Shown here piece by piece: positions 53,761 through 63,925 of a stretch of 64,000 nt of DNA; position 1 is the first letter of the stretch, and each line of letters begins with the position of its first letter. The notes beneath the pieces are model-generated. The model saw only the letters and a program-made list of their open reading frames with translations, searched no databases and was not told where the DNA came from. The position numbers were made by a program, and so were the translations under genes. The stretch comes from Clostridium_AD sp050717635 (GTDB lineage: Bacteria > Bacillota > Clostridia > Clostridiales > Clostridiaceae). The DNA lies in contig NZ_JBOITO010000007.1 of the NCBI RefSeq assembly GCF_050717635.1, positions 62,001 to 126,000 of the forward strand, read 5' to 3'.

Positions 53761-56700
53761 CTACATATATTTAAAGGTGCTGATATTCATGTCTAAAAAG
53801 TATGATTTACTGCAAATATAAATGTCCTCTAACACTGTTATGTCTTTCTTACTCTTCATTTCACTAAGCATAGAAGGCAACGAATTTCTTAATATTTTTA
53901 CAAAGTTTTCTTTTTCAGTTTCATGAATCTGGTTATACTTATATCTCATATAATCCCTTGCTTCTGAAAAATAAACCTCTTTATCTGTATGCTCACTTAT
54001 TGTAAATACTTTATGAAGCATCTGTAAAATAGTTATTCCATCTGAAATTAAATGATGCATTTCAAATAAAACATATTTAGTTTTATCATTAATGCAAATA
54101 TCCGTAATTCTCACTAAAGAATCTGTTAGAATATTAAATGGTTTAATTTTCCCCTTAAGTTCATTCAAGTCATTCAGTTCCAACTGTTTATGAACAATTT
54201 TAAAATCTTCATTATAATGCATTAAAAACCGGCCTTTTTCGTATCTAGCATTAAAATGGAAATCTCTTTTCGAATATATATATGACTCAATTTTTTCAAT
54301 TAAAATATCTGATGCATCCATTTTGATAAGTGATCCTACTATATATGTAGTATCCTTACTATCCCTAATCTGCTTTAAAATCATTGCCATTTGCATTTCA
54401 GTAGGTTCATATTCAACCTTGAATTCACCTTTAAATTGATATATCTTTTCTGTTAAATCTATACTATCAATATATCTCGCCAATTTTCTAACACTTTGAT
54501 ACTTCATTACAGTATCAAACTCAACAAAATCACAATTATTTTTTAAACAAGCACTTATTTTTATGGCCATCAATGAATTACCGCCAATAGCATATAAATC
54601 ATCATCTAATGAAAAATTATTAATACCCATTACTTCTGCAAATATTTCATAAACAAAAGCCTCAGTACTACTCAACTCTTGAGATGTTTTTATGGAATTA
54701 TATTTTTCATACATTTCTCTTAATTTTTTCACATCAATTTTCTGATTCTTATTCATAGGTAATTTATCTACTTTAAAAAACTTTTTTGGAATCATATAAT
54801 TAGGCAATGATTTTCCTGCTTGTCCAATGATTTTTTCTACTTCTACATCTTCTTCATGAAATAATACTAGCATAGAGTTTACTATCACAACTTTAAAAGT
54901 TTTTTCAAAAAAGCTTTGCATCTTTTCTTCAACAGCTGATAATTCTATTCTATATCCATTTACTTTAACTTGTCTTCCCTTCCTATTTTTATAATAGTAA
55001 TTACCATTTTCAAAATAGCAGATATCACCAGTCTTATAATAATTATTACCAGCTATATTGCAAAATACACTATCTTTACCTTTATAATTGTAATAATTGT
55101 CAAGTACCCCTACACCAGCTAAAACCAATTCACCTTTTATACCATTAGGTAATACAACCCCAAAAGGATCTACAATGTATGATTTCATATTATCAATTAT
55201 TTTTCCAATAGGAACATCTCTACCATCATTTGAATATACCATACCTGTTATTTCAATTAAATGACAATAACAGGTTGCTTCTGTTGGTCCATAACAATTA
55301 AATATCCTCAGATTATCAAAACTAGTTAATCTATTAGCTAATGGTTTAGTCAAAGCCTCACCAACGCTTCCAACTTTTCTCAAGTGTTCATACACAATAT
55401 CACTTATACCTGATAATGCTGAGGGTGTACCTAACACTGTGTCAACTTTATTTTTCAAAATGCAATCCAATAGATATTCTTCATCAAAGATCTTCTCTAT
55501 ATCAATCACTACCAATGTTCCACCCTTTAAAAAAGTTCTATATATAGGATCCACAGTTAAATCGAAAGTTAATGAAGATAATAATAATGATACATCATTT
55601 TTTTCAATAAACTCATTCGCAGGATTGCTTATCAAATTATATACACCTTTACGTTTTACCGGAATTACCTTAGGTTCTCCAGTCGTTCCTGATGTACAAA
55701 AATAAGTTAATATACCACTTTTATTTTTAATAAAAATATCTCTACTTAAATTAATCTCAAAAGATTCATTTTCTAATAACTTAGGAAATTCCTGATATTC
55801 AATAATTGCAATTTCTTCATTAGCAAAGAATAAATTTGTAAATTCTTTATTTAGAATAAGTATAGTTTCTTTGGGAACTTTCGAATTCAAAAACATATAT
55901 GGTATTCCTAGATATATAGCTGTAATCATCATTACAAAACTTTCAATGGAAGGATTACCATAGATAAAAATAACTTCTGGCTCTTTATCTGCTATTCGTA
56001 TTTTAATCTTATCCACATTATTAAGTACATTTATAAGAATGTGTTTGAAAGTAATAGTTCTATCTTGAGTCACTATTGCGTTACGCGAAAGATTATTTTT
56101 AAATGATTTATCTAGAATTTTTTCAAATGAACATTCCTCATCATCATTAAGATTAGAGTTTAATGATTTATAATCTATATTAACAAATTTACTGTCGCTG
56201 AACTTTCTAGTTTTCTTTTCATCTTCTGAATACTTTACATATTCAATAATATATTGTTTCATCATCTCAAGATATGCTTTTACTTCATTTGATGAATATT
56301 GTGTTTTTTTATAATCTACACGTATAGATATACTATCCTGAGCTTCAAATACTGTAAAAGCAAAATTATATGGACCTCTTCCAGTTTGTAACCATTTTAC
56401 ATCCATTTGGTTTAATAAATTTTCATCTAATAATTTTCCAATAGGAATATAAGAAAACATAATATTTGCATAAGTTTCTCCAACTTTAGATACCTGATAA
56501 GATGAATATCTCACCAAACTAGTAAGTTCAGAAATAATTTTTTCCTCACTTTCCTTAATCGTACACTCATAAATATTTTCAAAAAACATTGGCAATATAT
56601 TAACAAACATCCCCAATGATTTATTCTTATTTTTTCTTCTGAGATTTACGGCAAAGTCTATAGCAAATTTATCATATTCATCTGAATAAAATATTGGATA

Positions 56701-57387
56701 ACTTCTAACTAGTCCCATCAAACTTGAATTCAATACTCTTTCCTCTGTCATTCTTATTTTACTAACTTCTTCTGGGGTAAAATCTATGTTTTCAACTCCT
56801 AGTTCTTCCAGATTTTTATTTCTAATTAAACTACTGAATTTTATTTTCTTACCATCCCAAAAACCTTGATTTATTTCTATCATTTTTTCAGTAAGACGAT
56901 ATTCATTTGTATCATTTACTTTGGTAAGATCTTTTCCAATCAACTTAAGATATAACCTGTTTAACAAATTATATATTCCAATACCATCTATAATACTATG
57001 GTGTACAATAAAATAAATAACTATTTTTTTATCCTTCATTCCCTCTATAAGAACAATCTTATATAAATAACCTTCGGGTTCTAGCCATGAATTATTATTT
57101 AACATCTCATTCTCAAGTTCTTCTATTTTATCTGACTCTATCTTTACCTTTTCAAAATTAATACTCTTAAATACCTTTTCTTTTATTTTAAACACGCCAT
57201 TCTCTGTAATACTAAATGTAAGGTTGAAAATATCAGATTCTTTTACAATTTTATTAATCTCCTCGTCAATTTTATAATGTGGAAATTCATTTTCCAAAAC
57301 TATTGCTTTTGTTGCCAAAACATACTCTCTATTCATGTAATTACATCCATTAACCCCCAGAGAGTTTAATAAAAAGTTCTTATCCAT
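53761..57387 (-). pseudogene. NRPS C-A-T-C, 5' part, interrupted in condensation domain 2
   Basis: The open frame gives 1208 aa. Domains in order are condensation (HHSIIDG near 129-135), adenylation (TSGTTGEPK near 566, NCYGPTEAT near 700, YKTGDI, GRQVKVNGYRIE), carrier (LYAIGGNSLMAIK near 935) and the first half of a second condensation domain (FEMHHLISDG near 1110). The last 24 codons or so (from VLED on) come from transposon DNA. By hand alignment the adenylation code reads D-L-D-G-G-V-C-C, which I cannot assign. Joined to 49058-49641 the intact protein would have 1378 residues. Confidence 0.88.
53835..53841. repeat. target-site duplication, right copy
   Basis: CTGTTAT directly follows the right element end (...CTCTAACA) and equals 49642-49648. 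Confidence 0.85.
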
Positions 57388-57445
57388 CCTAACGCCCCTT
57401 ACTCTATATTTCTTAAATGTATTTTTAATAAATCAATATTTAATG

Positions 57446-58899
57446 CTAGTCACTAAATATTTTCTTATAATCTATCTTTCCATTTTTAGTTAAATCAATA
57501 TTTTTTACTTTTATAATTTCAGTTGGCATCATATATTCTGATAAATATTTTGCCATATTGCTTCTCAAACTTTCAATATTTAGAGTAGGATATTCTACAA
57601 CTTTAGCAATTATATTATTATTTATAGTTCCAACCGCACATCTTGTATCAATAAGACTACTAATAACATTTTCAATTTCATCTAATTCTATTCGATACCC
57701 TCTTATCTTTTTTTGCCTGTCAATTCTTCCTAAGAAATTAATATATCCATGTTCAGTAATAATGCCTAAATCACCAGTCTTATAGCATCGTCCTATTTCT
57801 CTTAAATCTAAAAATGACTGAATAGTCTTTCTTTTATCTCTAAAATATCCTTTTGCTACTCCTTTTCCACCAATATAAATTTCACCCTTTTCACCAACTT
57901 CGCATTTTTCCTGTTTATCATTTAAAACTACTAACTCTTGATTATCTAAGGCATAACCATATGGTATTATCTCCTCATTTGTAGCGAGTTTTGAATATTC
58001 AAAATAATTTGACCAAATAGCACATTCAGTAGCACCACCTAAGCTGATTATATTTGCATTAGGAAAATACTGCTGTATTTTTTGAGCTGTAGAAACATAA
58101 GTTTTATCACCACTTAATAAAATAGTTTTTAAAGAACAAAAGGATTCCATATCACGTTTAAACTGTAGAAAAAGTACTGTCATTTCCATTACCATAGGCA
58201 CTGAATTCCAAACGGTTACTTTTTTAGACATAATTATTTCTAAGATATGAGGTGTATTTCTACTATCTTCAATTATTACAAGCTTTGCTCCTAACATTAA
58301 AGTATTAAATATATCATAAACAGACAAATCAAAATCAAATGGAGCTAAATTAATAATTATATCTTCTGAGTTAATATTAAATTTATTATTCATTGAAATG
58401 AATGTGTTAATCATATTATCATATGTAATTTCCACACCTTTAGGCTTTCCAGTTGAACCCGATGTATATATAACATAAGCAGAATTTTCCATTGATATTT
58501 CGTTTTTTAAATTGTCCACATTTAAATTGCCCACATTTAAATCTATACAATTAATAATCTCTTTAATTGTTTCATAACCTAACAAACTATTTTCACATTG
58601 TTCATAAATGTATTTTTTTCTTTCTTCTGGCATTTTTTCATCAATTGGTACATAAGACTTATTTGACTTTAAAATTCCTAACATACCTACTATTGTTATT
58701 ATTGTTTTTTTGAACTAATGCAAATATAATCTGAAAATTTTTCATTATTATCTTGTATAAATACTGCAACTCTATCTGACAAATCGTCTAAATTTTTATA
58801 TGTAATGCTCTTACTATCTGCCTCCTCTATCGCTATCTTATCTGGATACTTCATAACACTGTTTTTGAATTCCTTCCAAAAAATATTAATTTGATTCAT
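57446..58899 (-). pseudogene. free adenylation protein, cysteine-type code, frameshifted
   Basis: Two frames make one A protein. Residues 1-66 come from the ATG at 58899 (after GGAGGGG), and 58684-57446 encodes the remaining 412 codons. A run of seven A on the coding strand (58705-58711) lies at the join; eight would give ISSKKTIITIVGMLGILK and about 484 residues. Core motifs are YVIYTSGSTGKPKGVEI, PFDFDLSVYDIFN, TVWNSVPMVMEM, SLGGATECAIWS, YKTGDLG and KKIRGYRIELDE. The pocket reads D-L-Y-N-L-S-L-I, the known cysteine code. No carrier domain is attached, so it acts in trans. Confidence 0.85.
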
Positions 58900-58958
58900 A
58901 AATAACCCCTCCAATATTCTAATTACTGTATTCCCAGTGGGCTAATATAACTTACTAT

Positions 58959-58997
58959 ATACGCATATATGTTACTTTAAATAACATATATGTGTAT
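58959..58997. promoter_or_regulatory. operator-like dyad at the NRPS promoter
   Basis: The arms ATACGCATATATGTTA and TAACATATATGTGTAT differ at one position and enclose seven bases. It covers the expected transcription start of the promoter at 59004-59031, so a repressor site is likely. It shares the ACATATATG core with 59046-59069. Confidence 0.65.
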
Positions 58998-59003
58998 TAC
59001 TAC

Positions 59004-59031
59004 ATTATAAAGAAGTTTAATACAAAGTCAA
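59004..59031 (-). promoter_or_regulatory. promoter of the NRPS cluster
   Basis: On the minus strand TTGACT (59031-59026), a 16-base spacer and TATAAT (59009-59004) form a near-consensus sigma-A promoter pointing at the adenylation gene. Confidence 0.7.
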
Positions 59032-59045
59032 TATCTTTTTTAAAA

Positions 59046-59069
59046 AAACTTTACATATATGTAAAGTTT
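59046..59069. promoter_or_regulatory. perfect 24-base palindrome upstream of the NRPS promoter
   Basis: The half site is AAACTTTACATA and the other half is its exact complement. It lies 15 bases upstream of the -35 box. Together with the dyad at 58959 it brackets the promoter. Confidence 0.6.
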
Positions 59070-59858
59070 TAAGGTTTGTTGTTTTATAAATATCTTTTAT
59101 ACGTGTGAATTAGAGAGAAAAATAAATGATTAAGGCTAATTGGGGTAGTAACCGCGAAATGCGAATTTTATACGTTAAGATATTTGTTACAAAAATAGTG
59201 ATATATTTAAGAAAAACATTAAATATACCAGTGTTAATTTAATGTTTTTCTTGAAGATTTTATATTAGGGGTACCGCCAACATTGTCGGATTATCTATAC
59301 TAAAAGAGCAGGAAACGAGTAATCTGAACCTATTGTACATTGTATACATATAATCTTGGTAACCGCCATTTGCCCCAATAAAATAGTGCTCTTAATTATA
59401 ATTTTAATCAAGGTTAAAATGAACGTGGAAAGACCGACCTTGACCAAAATTATAATTAAGAAAGAGCAGTGATAGGGTCAAATGGCTTCGTATGCAAATA
59501 CTTTGTGTACTAAATGATGAAATAATATTAATTTAGTTATGAATCTAAATTAAAGTGAGCGTAAGGTTGCAGAAGGCCGCTAAAAAATAATATCTCACCC
59601 CTCATCTTAACTTAAAGTGGGTGCTTTATGATAATAGAAAAGAGCTTTTTTATTTTCTTAGATTAGTTCTTTTGTCGGGTGATTGGATAGGTATGGAATA
59701 AAAAAATTCTTTTAGATTTAGATGTCTTATAACATTATTGCTAAAGGGTATCCAGTATCGCCTGAGCTAACTTTAAAAAGTTTTCTGAATATCCCCTGTG
59801 CTAATGTATTTATCTTGAATAATATTTGCTATTTTCAAATAGAGGAGAGGTTTTTATT
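59070..59858. other. noncoding stretch with several strong secondary structures
   Basis: No gene was found. There is a hairpin at 59209-59252, a long A/T stem about 59390-59467 (arms around TTATAATTTTAATCAAGGT and ACCTTGACCAAAATTATAA) and a further stem around 59524-59556. The motif GGTA..ACCGC(C/G) occurs three times (near 59144, 59268 and 59356). The function is unknown; an RNA gene or a mobile-element end is possible. Confidence 0.4.
59209..59252. terminator. strong hairpin
   Basis: The perfect 16-base arms AAGAAAAACATTAAAT and ATTTAATGTTTTTCTT surround 12 bases. T-rich arms suggest a terminator usable in both directions, although no gene lies directly before it. Confidence 0.5.
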
Positions 59859-60014
59859 TCATGAATTTAAAAGCATAGCTTGAGAACACATTGTAACATC
59901 TTTGCTTTTAATTTTGATAGTAAGTTCTGGTCTTTTAACACTTACTCTTGACATAGCAGGCACAGATTCAATAATAAAGGCATTTGCACCTATAGTAGCT
60001 TTTTGTCCAATAAG
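59859..60014 (-). pseudogene. serine O-acetyltransferase 3' fragment
   Basis: The last 51 codons read LIGQKATIGANAFIIESVPA then MSRVSVKRPELTIKIKSKD. This is the end of a left-handed beta-helix acetyltransferase of the CysE/SatA kind. The frame starts exactly at the Tn3 left end at 60014. The missing 5' part is not on the other side of the element. The gene would have made O-acetylserine for cysteine synthesis. Confidence 0.6.
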
Positions 60015-60051
60015 GGGTAGGGCTCGCAATTTGTGCAAAAGTACCGTTAAG
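60014..60051 (+). repeat. left 38-base inverted repeat of the Tn3 element
   Basis: It begins GGGGTAGGGCTCGCAATTTG and ends CCGTTAAG. It matches the right repeat at 35 of 38 positions. Confidence 0.85.
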
Positions 60052-60109
60052 AAAAGCTGACTAACATTTAAGCAAATATATGGTAAAAATAGTGGATTCC
60101 TTAAAAATT

Positions 60110-60260
60110 TTAATGTAATAAAATACAATAAATATTACATTACTAAATATATCGTTACCTACTGATACATCTAGGCTTCAGTTAATTTTTATAACGAAGC
60201 TTTTTTTCTTTTGCATTTTTATGTAATGTTTTATATTATATAAGTAGTAAATATTACATA
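60110..60260. other. probable TnpI recombination site
   Basis: Two inverted pairs of the ATGTAAT/ATTACAT type occur (60110-60143 and 60221-60260), upstream of the recombinase gene. Such paired sites form the internal resolution site of TnpI-carrying Tn3 elements. The arrangement here is read by eye only. Confidence 0.45.
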
Positions 60261-60288
60261 GAGCAAAAGAGAAAGTGAGTGGAAAAAT

Positions 60289-60849
60289 TTGATAGTAGAA
60301 CCTATACGAGATAAATAGAAAATAAATGATTTACTTATATTTTTAAAAGGTAAAATTGATAGAGACTGGCTGTTATGTAAATTTCAATTGAATACTGGAT
60401 TAAGAATTGGTGATGTAGTTAAAGTTAAAGTTTCTGACATATTCAATGAGAATATAAAATTTAAAGAATATTTCACATTAAATGAGCAGAAGACTGGTAA
60501 AGAAAAGAAAATAAAATTGAATAAAGAAATAAAATGTGCATTAAAAAATTACATTATAGAATCTAAACTTACACTTAATGAGTATATATTTATTAGTAAA
60601 AAAGGTGGGCATATAAGTACTGTACAAGCCTATAGGATATTAAAAAATGCTGCTAATTCACTAGGCATAGAGAATTTTGGAACACATTCTTTGAGGAAAA
60701 GTTGGGGGTATTGGACATACAAGGCAAGCAGTTACAATATTGGTCTCATAATGGATACATTTAACCACAGTAACCAAACTATTACTTTAAAGTATATAGG
60801 AATAAATCAAGAGCAAAAGGATGAACTATATTCTATAGTTCAATTCTAG
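60289..60849 (+). pseudogene. TnpI-like tyrosine recombinase with internal stop
   Basis: From TTG 60289 the frame reads LIVEPIRDK, a TAG at 60316-60318, then KINDLLIFLKGKIDRDWLLC and on to the stop at 60849. The catalytic residues are present: Arg in LNTGLRIGDVV, H-x-x-R in GTHSLRKSWGYW, and Tyr in ITLKYIG. At about 186 residues it is shorter than usual recombinases, lacking most of the N-terminal domain. The nonsense codon suggests decay; a restart at TTG 60388 would lose part of the fold. Confidence 0.7.
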
Positions 60850-60862
60850 AAAGGATTTTATT

Positions 60863-63835
60863 ATGTACTTAAACAGAAGAGAATTATTAACAACTAACCA
60901 AAGAGCTGAATTAATGAAGATTTCAGATGATATAACAGAAAAGGAACTAGTTTATTACTATACTTTAAGTGTTGAAGATATGGATATAATAAGTACTTAT
61001 AGATTTGATTATAATAAACTTGGGTTTGTATTACAATTAACTATTTTAAGACATTCAGGATGGCCATTAGTTGAATTCACAAATATACCTATGAAAATAA
61101 TACATTATGTTGCTAATCAATTAGATGTAGATTCAGAGGACTTTTATAAATATTTTAATAGAAAAAATACTAAATATGAGCATTTAGAATCTATTTGTAA
61201 ATTATTTAATTATAAAAAATATAATAAAAATATAGAAGCATTTTTGTTTGATGAACTCATGCTAATAACTCAAAGTGAAACCAATTCTGTTAGGCTTGTA
61301 AACTATGCACTTGATATATTAAGAAAAAACAAAGTAATAATTCCTTCAATAAGAAGTATTGAACAAATAGTTTGGCAAGTTAAAGAGGATATTCAAGATT
61401 CTATTTTTAATTTAATAGATAATTCAGTAACTATTGCAAACAAACAGCAATTAGATAATTTAATAACAGTTCAGGATGGAGATATAAAAACTAAATTATC
61501 ATGGTTACGTGCAGTACCAGGCAAGTCATCGTCAAAAACTTTTAATGAAATTGCTGATAGAATTGAATACATTCGTAGTCTAGCGTTAGAAAATATTGAT
61601 TTAGGTAGTATTCATAATAATAAAATTGAAGAGTTATGTAAATTGGGTTGAAAATATGAAGCGTATGATTTTAAAAGGTTTGATGCTAAAAAAAGATATT
61701 CTATTCTTTCAATATATTTAATTAAATTTTGTGAAAAGCTTATAGATCAAGCGATTCAAATACATGATATTCAAGTACAAAACATTCAATCATTTGGTAA
61801 AAAAGAGCAAGAGAATCTTATTAAAAAAAATGGAAAAAAAGCAAATTTAGGTCTTCACAATTATGTGGAGCTTGGAAATTTGATAATTAAAACCAAAGAA
61901 GAAGGGAAAACTTCAGTTGATTTTAAGAATATCGAAAATATCATGCCCTGGGAAGCATTTGTACAATCAATAGCCGAAATATCTGAAATTACTAGACCTA
62001 AAGAATATAACACTTTAGATTTAATAGCTAAAAAGTATAGTAATCTTAGAAGGTATACTCCTAGATTATTAAAGGTGCTTGAATTTAAAGCATCTAAGTC
62101 AGGAACACCTATATTAAAAGCATTAGAAACTATAAAAGAAGTTAACAACACAAGTAAAAGAAAGATGCCAAATGATGCTCCTTTAGATTTTGTAACTAGT
62201 CAATGGGAAGAATATGTTTATGACCAAGAGGGAAATATAGATAAAAAATATTATGAATTAGCAGCATTCACTGAACTTAAAAATGCCATTCGTTCTGGAG
62301 ATATATCTATTATCGGAAGTAAGCAGCATATCCCATTTGAAGAGTATCTTATGAATGAATCAGAATGGCTAAAATACAAAGAAGAAAGTATTGATTTTAA
62401 AGTACCTTTAGATGTTGAAGAATACTTAACTGATAGATTGACCCTATTAAATAACAAATTAAAATACGTATCTGATAATATAAAAAAACTTAAAGGTGTA
62501 TCAATAGAAAATAATAAATTTGTATTATCAAAATTAGAGAAAGCAGTTCCAGATGAGGCAAAAAAATTATCTACTAAAATTTATAATTTAATGCCTAGAG
62601 TAAATTTATCAGATATATTAATAGATACTTGCAAACATACAATGTTTGATAAAAAGTTAATACATACTTCAACTAATAAAGAACCTAAAGATACTGAAAG
62701 AAGTTGTATAATAGCGACTCTTATGGGACTTGGTACTAATATAGGTCTCAAAAAAATGGAGCAAGCAGTAAAAGGAATAACATATAAACAGATGAGTAAT
62801 GTTGCTAATTGGAGAATGAGCGATGATAATTTAGATAAAGCTATGACAGAGATTATTAACTGTCAGCATAAGCAACCTTACGCTAGATATTGGGGTGATG
62901 GTACTACTTCATCATCAGATGGGGTAAGAGTTATAACAGGGGTTGAAACTTTAAATGCATCGTATAATCCACATTATGGATTTGAAAAGGGAGTAACTAT
63001 GTATTCAGCTGTAAGTGATCAATACTCTAGATTTGGAGTAGGCGTTATAAATACAAACTCAAGAGATGCAATTCATGTAGTTGATATACTTCTCAATCAT
63101 AATACAGAGCTTGAAATTGAAGAACACTATACTGATACCGCTGGATATACAGACCAAGTATTTGGATTAACTCATTTGCTTGGGTTTAGATTTGCACCAA
63201 GACTTAGAGATATATCAGATTGCAAATTATATTATGTTGAAAAAAAAGAAGAGTTTAAAAATATTCAATCAGTTATAAAAGGTAAGATAAATATCAATAT
63301 TATAAAAGAGAACTTTGATGATATATTGAAACTTGCCCATTCAATAAAACAAGGTAAAGTCTCAGCATCATTAATAATGAGTAAATTAGGCTCCTATTCA
63401 AGACAAAATAGTTTAGCGAAAGCATTAAGTGAAATTGGAAAGATAGAAAAAACAATTTTCATATTAGACTATCTTTCGGATGAGAATTTCAGAAGGAAAA
63501 TCAATACTGGATTAAATAAAGGTGAAGCAATAAATGCTTTGGCTAGAGCTTTATTTTTTGGAAAGCACGGAATGCTTTATGAGAAAGATATTCAAGGACA
63601 AGTACAAAGAGCTACTGCTCTCAGCATGATTATAAATTCAATAACTCTTTGGAATACGTTATATTTACCTAAAGCTATTGAGAAACTAAAAGAAACAGAA
63701 GAAGTTAATGAATTATATATGAAGCATATATCTCCTTTAGGATGGGAACATATAAATTTTATTGGACAGTATAATTTTGATGATAATTGTGATTATGATT
63801 TAGTAAATAATATGAGACCATTAAAATCAATCTAA
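60863..63835 (+). pseudogene. tnpA: Tn3-family transposase with one in-frame stop
   Basis: The frame is continuous over 991 codons except for TGA at 61649-61651, between EELCKLG and KYEAYDFKRF. The N-terminal DUF4158-type domain starts with LTTNQRAELMKISDDITEKE. The catalytic domain contains ARYWGDGTTSSSDGVRV (first Asp), YTDTAGYTDQVFGLTHLLG and FAPRLRD, and the Glu region LNKGEAINALARALFFGKHG. The length is normal for Tn3 transposases. The single stop suggests a recent loss of function. Confidence 0.85.
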
Positions 63836-63836
63836 T

Positions 63837-63887
63837 AAAAAACAGTTACCTATTTCAATTAACTTGAATTTATGGTAACTGTTTTTT
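63837..63887 (+). terminator. terminator after tnpA
   Basis: The arms AAAAAACAGTTACC and GGTAACTGTTTTTT are perfectly complementary, with a T tract at the end. It lies two bases after the transposase stop and just before the right end. Confidence 0.8.
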
Positions 63888-63925
63888 CTTAATGGGACTT
63901 TTGCACAAATTGCGAGCACTACCCC
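63888..63925 (-). repeat. right 38-base inverted repeat of the Tn3 element
   Basis: On the minus strand it begins GGGGTAGTGCTCGCAATTTG and ends CCATTAAG, the partner of 60014-60051. Confidence 0.85.

Larger units (their letters stand above)
49649..53834 (-). mobile_element. Tn552/Tn7-like transposon inserted in the NRPS gene
   Basis: This 4186-base element carries a DDE transposase, an AAA ATPase and three accessory ORFs, all on the minus strand. The ends are related inverted repeats: TGTTATAGGACGTTCC then AATTTGCAG on the left, and inward from the right TGTTAGAGGACATTTA then TATTTGCAG. Both begin TGT as in Tn552/Tn5053/Tn7 types. A 7-base direct repeat flanks it; Tn552 is also known for 6-7 base duplications. 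No resolvase or target-selector (TniQ/TnsD) gene was recognised. Confidence 0.87.
60014..63925 (+). mobile_element. Tn3-family transposon with TnpI-type recombinase
   Basis: The 3.9-kb element has 38-base inverted ends starting GGGGTAG, a tyrosine recombinase gene and a Tn3 transposase gene, both with a nonsense codon. The layout (recombination site, tnpI, tnpA) matches Tn4430-like elements. The five bases next to the ends (AATAA, GTTAT) do not match, so the target duplication is lost or one flank was rearranged. Confidence 0.85.

Noticed and set aside
49667..53765. Transposon borders at TTTAAA copies or at TGCAG/TGTAG next to the last ORFs
   Set aside because: These gave no matching direct repeat and did not restore the NRPS frame. 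The pair TGTTA...TAACA with CTGTTAT repeats gives both.
57387..57446. Heterocyclisation (thiazoline-forming) chemistry in the NRPS
   Set aside because: Both condensation domains have HHxxxDG motifs, not the DxxxxDxxS form of cyclisation domains, so a simple amide with cysteine is more likely.
59859..60128. An 89-aa protein on the minus strand
   Set aside because: Its first part reads through the Tn3 inverted repeat; only the last 51 codons resemble a real protein (serine acetyltransferase).
61651..61865. Separate N-terminal and C-terminal Tn3 transposase genes
   Set aside because: The DNA between them is in the same frame and codes for normal transposase sequence, so one nonsense codon explains the split.
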